Origin: Whitmania pigra
Taxonomy: Eukaryota > Annelida > Clitellata > Hirudinida > Haemopidae
Direction of reading: 5' to 3'
Assembly (NCBI GenBank): GCA_021613335.1
Contig: JAJTWR010000205.1
Location: 147,501-211,500, forward strand
Length of the DNA: 64,000 nucleotides
Shown here: piece after piece, positions 43,201 to 55,427 of the stretch
Position numbering within the stretch: the stretch's first letter is position 1
How the letters are laid out: every line of letters starts with the position of its first letter
The notes under the pieces: generated by a model
Told to the model about the DNA's origin: nothing
The model's input: only the letters and a program-made list of their open reading frames with translations
Database searches by the model: none
Program-made: the position numbers and the translations under genes

Positions 43201-44842
43201 GATGCAGGAGAAGAAGATTGATGACGGCTTTGTCATTAACATCTGCAGGTTTGCAAATGAGTCTCGTTTAACTATTAATTAATTAATTTATTTTTTTATT
43301 TGTTTATTTTCTTGATAATAATTCATGGCTGTTAATGTTGTCGTTAGGAAATTATAATGGTTCATATTTCAACTCTCACTTATCAAACTTTAAGATATTA
43401 GACTGCATTGAGTTATGCTGATTGATAATTACAATTTATGCTAATTAATACCCTCATTAAGAATTTCTGGTAATTCATACCAATCTTCCAAATGTCATCT
43501 CCATTACTTTTCAATCTTTACAATCTAATTGCACTCCTCAATCCTTAAAATCCATTTCACTCCATAACTGCAGCCTAGCAGGTCATAGGATGTTCAACGC
43601 CCCATCCAGTCACTTCTACATGGCGTCCGAGCACATGGTAAAGTGCTTGAGCGAGGGAACGAACAACGAACTGAAGAAGCTGAAGTCGAACATTAGAGTG
43701 GTGGTGGGTTTTGAATGATAATTGATTGATTGATTGATTAATAATTAAAATTTAAATTATTTGAATATAAATTAGATGCTATGAAATAGCAAAAATTATT
43801 ATGAATTAGTATGAATTAATCTAAATGTAAAGTATTACACAATGAATGTAAATTATATGTTATAATTTATCTACATGTCATTAAAGATTGCCAGATGTCT
43901 TTTGTTTAAGATGTAAATCAGTTCATCAATATTTAGTGCATTACTCATTAATATTTAAATTTACTCGCAAGGAAATTTCTCCCGGGTTGACTAAGACGGA
44001 ATTCTTTGAAAGGTCACTCGGACCGAAAGTCTCAAGTTCCATGTTCAAGGCTGTACTTGTGGGTACCTTTTTATGGCTTTTAGGAAGTCTTGTCATTTGG
44101 AATTTTGAGAATTCAAAATGTTTTACTTCCAATCTGTGAAATATGTTACAAAATAGATTAATAATTTAGAAGTTCTAAATTTGATGATTTTTTAGAGATT
44201 ACTGCTAAGTGCTTAGGATTGATTTTACAAACTGATGGATTTATTGAATTGTCTTGATTTATAATTATCATAATTTATGGTAATTAATAATAATAATAGT
44301 AATGTTATTATTAAGAATTTTATCATTTGCATTCTTTTTGCTATTATTAAAATACATTTATTGATTTTGTGCCAGTTACTAAATTTTGTTAATTATTAGT
44401 TATCATATTTTATGCTAATAATATAGCAGCAGTGTAAAGAACCTTGACACTGTTATTCTATTTGTCATTATTAAATACATTTCTCAATTTAATTTATTTT
44501 TTTCCAGGATCCGCTGTTGCCCGAAGATATTGCCAACTCCGTTGTCTATGCTATCAGTCAGCCACCACATGTGCAGGTAAAGCAGCATTTACAAATTAGA
44601 CGCACTTAATTTAATTATGTTCATTTAATAGCAAATGATATAAATTTAGTTATTGTAATTATTATTTTTATGTAAAACTAATTTTTGTTGCTATTATTAT
44701 TAAATGCATTTGTCAGCCTTTTTACAACAGAACGTAACCAGTATGTCTTTTTATTTATTTATTGAATTTTTATTTAAAGTTTTTTAAAAATATTTCACAG
44801 GTGACAGAGATAATCGTCAGCCCAACGTGCTACGAGTTATAA
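40253..44842 (+). CDS. DHRS11: DHRS11-like short-chain dehydrogenase, copy 1, catalytic Lys replaced by Glu
   Basis: SDR-family NAD(P)-dependent oxidoreductase related to DHRS11 (a 17-beta/3-ketosteroid reductase in vertebrates; substrate here unknown). Exons: 40253-40384, 42704-42901, 43154-43248, 43574-43703, 43972-44058, 44508-44576, 44801-44842. All junctions keep frame and give 250 residues. Seen: cofactor motif TGASSGIG, NNAG, catalytic S142 and Y157. The YxxxK lysine is E161 (GAG at 43629-43631; AAG in copies 2 and 3). There is also a Gly-to-Arg change before IDICVNNAG. Intron 1 is enlarged by about 2 kb of non-LTR retrotransposon sequence. No stop or frameshift is present, so it may be a translated pseudoenzyme or an early pseudogene. 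Exon 5 uses a GTGGGT donor; using the GTACC four bases later would break the frame. Confidence 0.88.
40690..42690 (+). mobile_element. Degenerate non-LTR retrotransposon in intron 1 of copy 1
   Basis: Absent from the same intron of copies 2 and 3. The readable parts include an endonuclease-like domain (CGDFNRPAFNW, later ILDLILSND and STSDHIVIVL) at about 40975-41590 and reverse-transcriptase pieces (SISAGYDGITNLFLKK, ENYRPISITSTCCRAMERII) at about 42130-42380. Several frameshifts and stops make it inactive. The order and motifs fit the Jockey/CR1 group. The A/T-rich end (ATAAATAATAAATAATTAAT) near 42670 may be its 3' tail. Confidence 0.8.
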
Positions 44843-45536
44843 ATCCTGTTCGGAATCAAAAACGCAAAAAATGCATCGGATATTACTTTGGTATAATCAA
44901 AATCAGTGATGTTACGTGGCAAATTAAGCATCTTTTTGATTGCAAAATGTACTGTCATTTTAGCATTTTTTTTTACAATTTTAATAAAGAAAAATGTATT
45001 TTTGTCTTTAAGATTTTAAAGCAAAAAATTTATACTTAAACGCGTCCTTATTCACCTCAATGTGTCGCGTCCATAAATACATGACAATGCTGAGTGTGTT
45101 TGCCCGAACAAGAACGTAGTGAGGAATGTAGAAGATCACAGTAGACTGTTAATGTCATGGCTGGGTCTCAGAGACCACAAGACTTGTCTCCTAGATTTGA
45201 TATTAATAAGATGATTTGTGTCTCGTGAGTGCATTTCATTAGATATCGATTATTTGTTTAACCAGCTAATGTTATTATTGCGCTCCAGGCGAAGGTAATT
45301 TAAAATAATTATTATTGTTTTTAGGACAACTAGTTTAATCAACTGGCATGCGTGTATTGACCTCTGCTAGCGAATTTCGATTGGTTGATATTTTAGTAAA
45401 ATAAAGTTAGGATTGGCTGATATTTTAATAAGTTTTGTTAGAATTGCTAATAAGGTCCAACGTGTATAAGTATTGCCTCAATGAGAACTGTTTTAGGCTG
45501 ATTACAGTGGTTTTGATGACTGGTTTCTGACGGTTT

Positions 45537-45778
45537 TGTTGGACACTGAACGTCGTCTTACTTGCATCATCACGCACGAGCTTCAAGACTAGAAGTGGAG
45601 TGCAGACACTGAACTTCGCCGCACAACTTCTCCAGATCACAAGAGTGCAGTGACGCGTTGTGGTGGAGTCCTTTGTTTCAAGTCCTGGCAAGAGTCTATT
45701 TAAGGAGCCAGAAGAAGACACTCAGCTTTTGGCCTTCAGTGGTCTCCTTCCTCGCTTGATTCTGATCTTTTCTCAGAC
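45537..45778 (+). mobile_element. Truncated Gypsy-type LTR between copies 1 and 2
   Basis: Starts TGTTGGACACTGAACG and matches the left end of the LTR at 49826 for about 240 bp, then stops abruptly at TTCTCAGAC. It sits at the same position (after CTGACGGTTT) as the LTR between copies 2 and 3. The minus-strand open frame over it is a shadow. Confidence 0.75.
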
Positions 45779-46415
45779 AACTAGTTTAATCAACTGATAT
45801 GCGTGTATTGACCTTTGGTCGCGAATTTCGATTGGCTGATATTTTAGTAAAATTTGTTAGGATTGGCTGATGTTTTAGTAGATTTTGTTAGAATTGCTAA
45901 TCAGGTGTATCCAACGCGTATAAATATTGGCTCGATGAGAGCTGTTTTAGGCTGATTAGAGTGGTTTTGATGACTGGTTTCTGACGGTTTTAGTCTAAGA
46001 TATTTATCTTGTAAATAAACCTTTAGTTCCAATTCCTTGTTTCTGGTAAAGAACTGGGTTGCAGAACTGGTGGTGCAGCTGTACTAGCTGTTACGAGCTT
46101 CGAGTGACGAACGTGACATAATTGGTGGCAGAGATACAATTGACGCTAGCCAGCGTGGATATTATAATAGTAGAGAATCTTTCGATGTTAAATGTTACAA
46201 AAATATATAGAATCTAAAACAATATTAACAGCGGTTAAATTATATTGATAACGAGATCTTTTGATAACGATAAATTAATTTTCTTTTATTTTTTCTCACC
46301 TGCATTTTGTTTACATTCTAAAAGCGTGACCGAATGAAAACGGTAATACACGATCTGGATTCAAAATTATTAGATTTTAAATTATATTTACATAATTTAC
46401 TACCCATAGGAAATC

Positions 46416-49103
46416 ATGGAGAAGTGGAATGGTAGAGTTGCTTTGGTAACGGGGGCATCTTCGGGCATCGGTTGGGCTATCGTCAAGACGCTGGCTTCCC
46501 ACGGTCTTGTGGTGGCGGCCTGTGCAAGAAACTTGGAAAAGCTGAAGGTTTAGAATAATCAACAATCTAAAAATGTTTTTTCGAATTGTTGTTTGGAGTA
46601 ATTTAGGATGGAATATAATTGTAACCTGAATGTATTTTAAAGAATAGGGAGTGCATTTTCAACAAAGTCTAAATCTATCTCTGTTTGAAAGCCTTTGATA
46701 CACTTATTTGATATACTGCAAAAAAAAGAATTATTGGATTATCGCATGACATAACTCTGCGACTAACTAAAATAAACGAGTCTAAAACAAACTGACTATA
46801 TTTTTTATAATCATTGTAACTAGAACATTATATTACAACAATAAATGAATATAATAATAAACAGGAATTAGCGGAATCCTGTAAGCCTGCCAAAGTCGTT
46901 CCGATAGAGTGCGACATGACGAAAGAGGATGACATCACCAACATGTTTTCCAGGATTTCCAGTGAGTTGGGTGGAATCGACATCTGCGTCAACAATGCTG
47001 GTCTTTCCATGAATGCTCCCCTGCTCAGCGGTAAGACGGACCAATGGAGACAAATACTGGATGTTAGTGATATTTATGAACTGGTTAAGTTGATAATTAA
47101 CTGGCTGGTAATTAATTAGTAATTGTATATTTTTTTGAAAATTTGAAATACTTCAATATCCTGTTTTGAAAGTATTATTTATTAAACATTTGCTAAAACA
47201 TTATTTATTAAAAAGCAATTAGAGTAACAATTTATCAACTTTTTTAAGGCCTTATGAAGTGAACTAATAATTAATTATTAACTAATAAATAAATAAATTT
47301 TCAAATTCCACAGGTGAATATCTTGGCCTTGTGCATCTGCACGAGAGAGAGTGTCAAGATGATGCAGGAGAAGAAGGTTGATGACGGCTTCATCGTTAAC
47401 ATCTGCAGGTTTGCAAAAGAGTCTTGCTTAACTATTTATTAATTAATATATTTATTTGCTTATTTTCCTGATAATAATTTATGGTTGTTAATGTTGTCGG
47501 TAGGAAATTATGATGGTTCATATTTCAACACTCACTTATCAAACTTTAAGATATTAGACTGCATTGAGTTATGCTGATTGATAATTACATAATTACAATT
47601 TATACTAATTAATACCCTCATTAAGAATTTATGGTAATTCATATCAATCTATCAAATGTCATATCCATTCTTTTTCAATCCTTACAATCTAATTGCATTC
47701 CTCAAACCATAAATTCCATTGTACTCTTCAATCCTTAAAATCCATTTCACTCCATAACTGCAGCCTAGCAGGTCATAGGATGTTCAACGCCCCATCCAGT
47801 CACTTCTACATGGCGTCCAAGCACATGGTAAAGTGCTTGAGCGAGGGAACGAGCAACGAACTGAAGAAGCTGAAGTCGAACATTAGAGTCGTGGTGAGTT
47901 TTGAATGATAATTGATTGATTGATTGATTGATTGATTGATGAATAATTAAAATTTAAATTATTTGAATATAAATTAGATGCTATGAATTAGCATAATATA
48001 AATGTAAAATATTACATAATGAATATAAAATACATGTCATAATTTTTTTACATGCTATTAAAGTTTGCCAAGTGTCTTTTGTTTAAGATGGAAATCAAAT
48101 CATCAATATTTATTTATTTATTTGATTATAGTCCGTTGCATAACTGAGATGATTTGGACTACTCATCAATATTAAATGCATTACTCATAAATATTTAAAT
48201 TTATTCACTAGGAAATTTCTCCCGGGGTGACTCAGACGGAATTCTTTGAAAGGGCACTCGGACCAAAAGTCTCAAGTTCCATGTTCGAGGCTTTACCTGT
48301 GGGTACCTTTTTATGGTTTTAGGAAGTCTTGTCATTTGGAATTTTGAAAATTCAAACTGTTTTACCTTTTTTATTTCCAATCTGTGAAAGATTCATTATT
48401 TAGAAGTTCTGAATTTGATGAATTTTTAGAAATTACTGTTGAGTGTTTAGGATAGAATTTGCAAACACAAGGATTTATTGAATTGTGTTGATTTATAATT
48501 ATCATAAATAAATTTATAACTATCATAATTAATTGTAATTAATAATTATAGTAAAGTTATTAATAAGAATTTTATCAATTGTATTCTATTTGCCATTATT
48601 AAAATACATTTATTGATTTTGTGCCAGCTATTAAATTTTGTTCATTATTAGTTATCATATTTTATGCTAATAATATAACAGCAATGTAAAGAACCTTGAC
48701 ACTTTAATGACAAATTCTATTTGTCATTATTAAATACATTTCTCAATTTAATTAATTTTTTTCCAGGATCCGCTGTTACCCGAAGATGTTGCCAACTCCG
48801 TTGTCTATGCTATCAGTCAGCCACCACATGTGCAGGTAAAGCAGCGTTTACAAATTAGAGGCACTTAATTTAATTAAGTTCATTTAATAGCAAAAGATAT
48901 AAATTTAGTTATTGTAGTTATTATTTTTATGTAAAACTAATTTTTGTTGCTATTATTATTAAACGCATTTGTCAGCCTTTTTACTACAGAACGTGTAACC
49001 AGTATTTCTTTTTATTTATTTATTGAATTTTTATTTAAAGTTTTTTAAAAATATTTCACAGGTGACGGAGATAATCCTCAGCCCAACGAGCTACGAGTTA
49101 TAA
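46416..49103 (+). CDS. DHRS11: DHRS11-like short-chain dehydrogenase, copy 2
   Basis: Complete seven-exon paralogue: 46416-46547, 46865-47062, 47314-47408, 47764-47893, 48212-48298, 48767-48835, 49062-49103, giving 250 residues. The SDR catalytic set is intact: TGASSGIG cofactor loop, NNAG, S142, Y157 and K161 (YMASK). The exon structure is identical to the neighbours, so the genes arose by tandem duplication. It differs from copy 1 by scattered substitutions (for example ITQ-type changes around ISPGVTQTEFFERA) and lacks the retrotransposon in intron 1. Expected cytosolic oxidoreductase; no signal peptide or membrane segment is seen. Substrate cannot be inferred from sequence. Confidence 0.92.
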
Positions 49104-49825
49104 ATCCTGTTCGGAATCAAAAACGCAAAACTATGCATCGGATATTACTTTGTTACAATCAAAATCAGTGATGTTACATGACAAATTTAGCACCTTTTTG
49201 ATTGCAAAATGTACTGTAAGTGCATTTTAGCATTTTTACAATTTTAATAAAGAAAAGTGTATTTTTGTCTTTAAGATTTTAAAGCAAAAAATGTATACTT
49301 AAACGTGTCCTTATTCACGTCAATGTGTCGCGTCCATGAATACATGACAATGCTGAGTGTGTTTGCCCGAACAAGAACGTAGTGAGGAATGTAGAAGATC
49401 GCAGTAGAACTGTTAATGTCATGGCTGGGTCTCAGAGACCACAAGACTTGTCTCCTAGATTTGATATTAATAGGATGATTTGAGGCTCGCGAGTGCATTT
49501 CATCAGATTTTTTTCATAAGCATTTCATAAGATGATTATTTGTTTAAGCTCGTCAATGTTATTGTTGCGCTCCAGGCGAAGGTAATTTAAATTAATGATT
49601 AATGTTTTTAGGACAGCTAGTTTAATCACTGATATGCGTGTATTGACCTTTGTTCGTGAATTTCGATTGGCTGATATTTTAGTAAAATCTGTTAGGATTG
49701 GCTGATGTTTTAGTAGATTTTGTTAGAATTGGTAATCAGGTGTATCCAACGCGTATTAATATTGGCTCGATGAGAGCTGTTTTAGGCTGATTAGACTGGT
49801 TTTGATGACTGGTTTCTGACGGTTT

Positions 49826-51549
49826 TGTTGGACACTGAACGTCGTCTTACTTGCATCATCACGCACGAGCTCCAAGACTAGAAGTGGAGTGCAGACACTG
49901 AACTTCGCCGCACAACTTCTCCAGATCACAAGAGTGCAGTGACGCGTTGTGGTGGAGTCCTTTGTTTCAAGTCCTGGCAAGAGTCTATTCAAGGAGCCAG
50001 AAGGAGACACTCAGCTTTTGGCCTTCAGTGGTCTCCTTCCTTGCTTGATTCTGATCTTTTCTCAGACCTTGTTAATAAACCTCTTTTTACTTGATTTCAT
50101 GTTTATTAATAAACCTCTATAAATTACAAGTGCTAGTTTTATGTTGTAATGGCGCAACCAATTGGTGACCCCGACAAGAGGAGATCAGAACATGGAAGAT
50201 TTAATTTACCTTGAAGCGTTCTACAGTTAACTCAAATCAGCACTCATTGCGCAGAACGCCACCAACACCTGGACAGATCTCCTACCCATGGTTCTCCTTG
50301 GTATCCGGGCAACCCTCAAAAAGGATCTCCAATGCTCACCAGCCAAACTAGTCTACGGGACAACGTTGAAATTACCGGGAGAGCTTTCAACATCAACAAC
50401 TCCAATCCGCCGATCGGACACTCAAGCTTCGTAGATTGTCTAAGACAAAGGTTCCCAACCTTTTTGTGCCCGCGGCTCCCTTAGAGGACGAAATGTGGTC
50501 CACGGCCCCCTATCTGCACTGGCTGCACTGCCTTGGCTGCTCTGAACAACATCAGTATTCTCATCCAATTGCAGGCTGAATGAGAAAGGACTGGCCTTCA
50601 TCTCTGAGATCACCTGTTGAAGGATATCAAGAGACATGTCATGGATTCTTGACTGGACGACATTATTGGAAAGGGGGATCTTGTCAATCTCTTTTCTCTC
50701 CTTCTCTCCACACACCAACTAGACCATCTCCAGTGCACATGGCTTGATTAAGGTTTCTCCAATTGTGTGGGGCTTCTTGTCTTTTGCTATGAGGTAGGCC
50801 ACCATGTAAGAGGCCTCCAGAAAAAGTTTCTGGGTCTGAGCAAATCCAAGACTTGGCAGAGTACCTGATAATTGGAACCGAGCCCTCTTTTGTTTCATAG
50901 CATCAAGTCTATCCTTGAAACTGTCAGGATGAAGCCTCTGGTGTTGCTTAAGCTTTGATGTGTTTTCAGCACTGAGAACCTTTCCGCATATGAAGCATTG
51001 AGGCTTCTGAATACCATCACGCTCGGTGACACATGTAAACCCATACTCGTTACTTGTGCATAAATATTATTCTCGGATTTTTTAAAAAGTTAGTTTAAAA
51101 AATAATTTTGAATATTTGTTATGCTGATTTTTAAAAAGTACTCCACGGCTCCCAGGTTGGGAACCCCTGGTCTAAGAGAACAAATGCAAGGTATCAAGCC
51201 TCAAATGCCTAGACAACGACAGCAACCCTCTTACATTCCTTACCTGGCCACTACACCACAGGTACTTGTCCGTTTCGATTCCAGCAAACTACCACTTTAT
51301 CCACCATACGACGGTCCCTTTGACGTTCAAGTTCGCCATCAGAAGTACTTCGTCATCAGAAAGAACGGTCGGATTGATACAGTTTTAATCGACAGGCGGT
51401 TCTTCCCCAGACTTCAGTACAGCCCACCACTTCCTTGCTTGATTCTGATCTTTTCTCAAACCTTTTGCTTTGGCATCTTTTTACTGGATATCTTGTTTGT
51501 TAATAAACCTCTACAAATTACGAGTGTTAGTTTTATGTTGTAGTGCCGC
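49826..51549 (+). mobile_element. Internally deleted Gypsy-type LTR retrotransposon
   Basis: Left LTR about 49826-50156 (TGTTGGACACTG...GGCGCA), followed by a primer-binding region ATTGGTGACCCCGACAAG at 50161-50178. Almost all of gag-pol is missing. What remains is the C-terminal part of the integrase (TWTDLLPMVLLGIRATLKKD, then VYGTTLKLPGEL), continuing after a nested insertion as LYPPYDGPFDV and ends near 51420. A partial right LTR (about 51430-51549) follows. The element is inserted in the LTR-like sequence shared by the array units. Confidence 0.8.
50446..51169 (-). mobile_element. Non-autonomous hAT element nested in the Gypsy integrase
   Basis: A 724-bp element with inverted ends (CAAAGGTTCCCAACC and CAGGGGTTCCCAACC) and an exact 8-bp target-site duplication GTCTAAGA at 50438-50445 and 51170-51177. 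On the minus strand it keeps fragments of a hAT transposase: a BED-type finger (KPQCFICGKVLSAENTSKLK, QHQRLHP) and a downstream piece (PLSNNVVQSRIHDMSLDILQ). The catalytic core is deleted, so it is a defective derivative. Confidence 0.88.
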
Positions 51550-51981
51550 AAAAGTTTCCCGAGCTTTTAATCGAAGATATTTACTTTGTAAATAAAGTTT
51601 TAGTTCACATTCCTTGTTTCTGGTAAAGAACTGGGTGTTGGTGGTGGCAGCGGTACTACCTGTTACGGTCTTCGAGTGAAGACATTGTTGGTGGAAGAGA
51701 TACAATTGACGCTAGCCAGCGTGGATATTATAAGAGTAGGAAATCTTTTGATGCTAAAAGCTACAAAAATATATATAAACTAAAACAATATTAACATCGG
51801 TTAAATAATATTAAAAACGAGATCTTTTGATAACGATAACTTTATTTTCGTTTATTTTTTCTCACCTGCATTTTGTTTACATTCTCAAAACGTGATCGGA
51901 AAAAAGCGGTAATACACGATCTGGATTCAAAATTATTAGATTTTAAATTATATTTACATAATTTACTACCCATAGGAAATC

Positions 51982-54374
51982 ATGGAGAAGTGGAATGGTA
52001 GAGTTGCTTTGGTAACGGGGGCATCTTCGGGCATCGGTTGGGCTATCGTCAAGACGCTGGCTTCCCACGGTCTCGTGGTGGCCGCCTGTGCAAGAAACTT
52101 GGAAAAGCTGAAGGTTTAGAATAATCAACAATCTAAAAATATTTTTTCGTATTGTTGTTTGGAATAATTTAGAACGGAATATAATTGTAACTTGAATGTA
52201 TTTTAAGCAACAGGGAGTGCGTTTTCAACAAAGTCTAAATCTATCTGTTTGAAAGCCTTTGATGCACTTATTAGATATACTGCAAAAAATAGAATTAGTG
52301 GATTATTGCATGACCTAACTCTGCTACTAACTAAAATTAACAAGTCTAGATCAAACTAACTATATTTTTTATAATCATTGTAATTAGAACATTATATTAT
52401 AACAATAAATGAATAAAATAAAAAAACAGGAATTAGCTGAATCCTGCAAGCCTGCCAAAGTGGTTCCGATAGAGTGCGACCTGACGAAAGAGAATGACAT
52501 CACCAACATGTTCTCCAGGATTTCCAGTGAGTTGGGTGGAATCGACATCTGCGTCAACAATGCCGGACTTTCCACGAATGCTCCCCTGCTCAGCGGTAAG
52601 ACGAACCAATGGAGACAAATACTGGATGTTAGTGATATTAATGAACTGGTTAAGTTGATAATTAACTGGCTGGCAATTAATTCATATTATTAATTGAATA
52701 TTTTTTGAAAATTATAAATACTTGAATATCCTGTTTTGCAAGTGTATATGTTATTTATTAACACTTGCTAAAATAATATTTATTAAAAAACAACTAGACT
52801 AAGAGTTTATCAACTTCTTAAAGACCTTATAAAATGAACTATTAATTATTAAATTATATATAAATAAATTTTCAAATTCCACAGGTGAATATCTTGGCCT
52901 TGTGCATCTGCACTAGAGAGAGTGTCAAGATGATGCGGGAGAAAAAAGTTGATGACGGCTTCGTCGTTAACATCTGCAGGTTTGCAAACGAGTCTCGTTT
53001 AACTATTTATTAATTAATATATTTATTTGCTTATTTTTTGATAATAATTTGTGGTTGTTAATGTTTCATTAGGAAATTATGATGGTTCATATTTCAACTG
53101 TCACTAATTGCATTCCCCAAACCTTAAATTCTATTGTACTCTTCAATCCTCAAAATCCAATTCAATCGATAACTGCAGCCTAGCAGGTCATAGGATGTTC
53201 AACGCCCCATCCAGTCACTTCTACATGGCGTCCAAGCACATGGTAAAGTGCTTGAGCGAGGGAACGAGCAACGAACTGAAGAAGCTGAAGTCGAACATTA
53301 GAGTCGTGGTGAGTTTTGAATGATAATTGATTGATTGATTGATGAATAATTAAAGCTTAAAATATTTGAATATAAAGTAGATGCTATGAATTAGAGTATT
53401 ATAAATGTAAAATATTACATAATGAATATAAAATATATGTCATAATTTTTTTTACATGTCATTAAAGTTTGCCAATTGTCTTTTGTTTAAGATTAAATCA
53501 ACTCATCAATATTTAATGCATTACTCATTAATATTTAAATTTACTCACTAGGAAATTTCTCCCGGGGTGACTCAGACGGAATTCTTTGAAAGGGCACTCG
53601 GACCAAAAGTCTCAAGTTCCATGTTCAAGGCTGTACCTGTGGGTACCTTTTTATGGCTTTTAAGAAGTCTTGTCATTTGGAATTTCGAGAATTCAAATTG
53701 TTTTATTTTGTTTATTTCCAACCTGTGAAAGATTAATAATTTAGAAGTTCTGAATTTGAGGTTTTAGAGATTACAGCTGAGTGTTTAGGATAGATTTTAC
53801 AAACAGAAGGATTTATTGAATTTAAAATTATCATAATTTATGGTAATTAATGATAATAGTAATGTTATTATTAAGAATCTTATCATTTGTAATGTATTTG
53901 CTATTATTAAAATACATTTATTGATTTTGTGCCAGTTATTAAATTATGTTCATTATTAGTTATCATATTTTATGCTAATAATATAGCAGCAGTTTAAAGA
54001 ACCTTGACACTGTTATTCTATTTGTCGTTATTGAATACATTTCTCAATTTAATTAATTTTTTTCAGGATCCGCTCTTGCCCGAAGATATTGCCAAGTCCG
54101 TTGTCTATGCTATCAGTCAGCCACCACATGTGCAGGTAAATTAGGAGCACTTAATTAAGTTCATTTAATAGCAAAAGATATAAATTTAGTTACTGTAATT
54201 ATTATTTGTATGTAAAACTGATTTTTGTTGTATTAATTATTACTTAATGCATTTGTTAGCCTTGTTATTACAGTATGTCTTTTTATTTATTTTGTAAATG
54301 TTTATTTAAATTTTTTTAAAAACATTACACAGGTGACAGAGATAATCGTCAAGCCAACATGCTACGCGTTATAA
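51982..54374 (+). CDS. DHRS11: DHRS11-like short-chain dehydrogenase, copy 3
   Basis: Complete seven-exon paralogue: 51982-52113, 52430-52627, 52885-52979, 53179-53308, 53552-53638, 54067-54135, 54333-54374, giving 250 residues. TGASSGIG, NNAG, S142, Y157 and K161 are all present. Intron 3 is about 155 bp shorter than in copies 1 and 2. The C-terminus (VTEIIVKPTCYAL) is the most divergent of the three. Shares the same start context (GGAAATCATGGAG) with copies 1 and 2. A recognisable DHRS11 relative, but its substrate and localisation are unknown. Confidence 0.92.
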
Positions 54375-54900
54375 ATCCTTTTCGGAGTCAAAAACACGAA
54401 AATGTGCATCAGAATTTACTTTGGTACAATCAAAATCAGTGATGTTACACGACAAATCAAGCACCTTTTTGATTGCAAAATGTACTGTAAGTGCATTTTA
54501 GCATTTTTTTTTTACAATTTTAATAAAGAAAAGTTTATTTTTGTCTTTAAGATTTTAAAGCAAAAAATTTATATTTAAATGCATCCTTATTCACCTCAAT
54601 GTTTCGCGTCCATAAATACATGACAATGCTGAGTATGTTTGCCTGAACAAGAATGTAGTGAGGAATATAGAAGATCACAGTAGATTGTTAATTTATTGGG
54701 AGTGTTTGTTAAGAATAATTTGAGGAATCATTAAGACCAGTCAGAGATGTCAACAAGTAGAACATCTTTATTGAAACAAACAATTAAAAAGGTAACATTT
54801 CAACTTAAAATGGTTTAAATATCAAATAACCCAAAGCAACAAATAGGGCCAAAAGGTCCAAAATCCCTCATGAATGTCAGTCCCTCAATGCCTTGATCGC

Positions 54901-55395
54901 TCACTGGATTTCAGGCAGACTCACCCCGAACCTATGATAAAGTACGTAGACATGCTTCTTTATCGGGTTGATGCACAGGTATGCAAAGTCTTGAGGGTGG
55001 TTTTCCGAAGAGGGATAGATCGGTTCTCTACCTTCCTGTCGGTCAAGATTAGGGAAGAATAGGTCAAGACATTATTAAAATTGTCATGTTTAATTTAAAA
55101 TTGTCATGTTTAATAAGCCATCAAATAACTAATTTTTATAAATGTTGTTACGTTAAAATGTAGCTGTTATGCTAATCTAACTTACAATTATATTGTATTT
55201 GATTGCCAATATGGCTTATGTTTATAGAACCATGTTTTCTATAAAATACTGATTGCATGAAATAACCACATAAATATTATTAATCGTAATTATAGTTATT
55301 ATGCTGCTTCATTAAACAGTACCTTAGCTGTGACTTTGTAGATACAAGTGTTGACTAGTGCTTGACCTGACTTTGGGTCCTTCTGAACTCTAAAT

Positions 55396-55427
<32 letters not shown>

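Larger units (their letters stand above)
38985..54690 (+). repeat. Tandem array of DHRS11-like gene units (one remnant plus three full copies)
   Basis: Gene starts are 6,163 bp and 5,566 bp apart (40253, 46416, 51982). Homology covers exons, introns and the 3' flank (the block with GTTTGCCCGAACAAGAACGT, seen at about 39404, 45104 and 49360, and in diverged form at about 54639). Between genes lie LTR fragments. The array starts inside intron 6 of a lost copy and ends about 310 bp after the stop of the third gene. All copies are in the same orientation. Confidence 0.88.
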
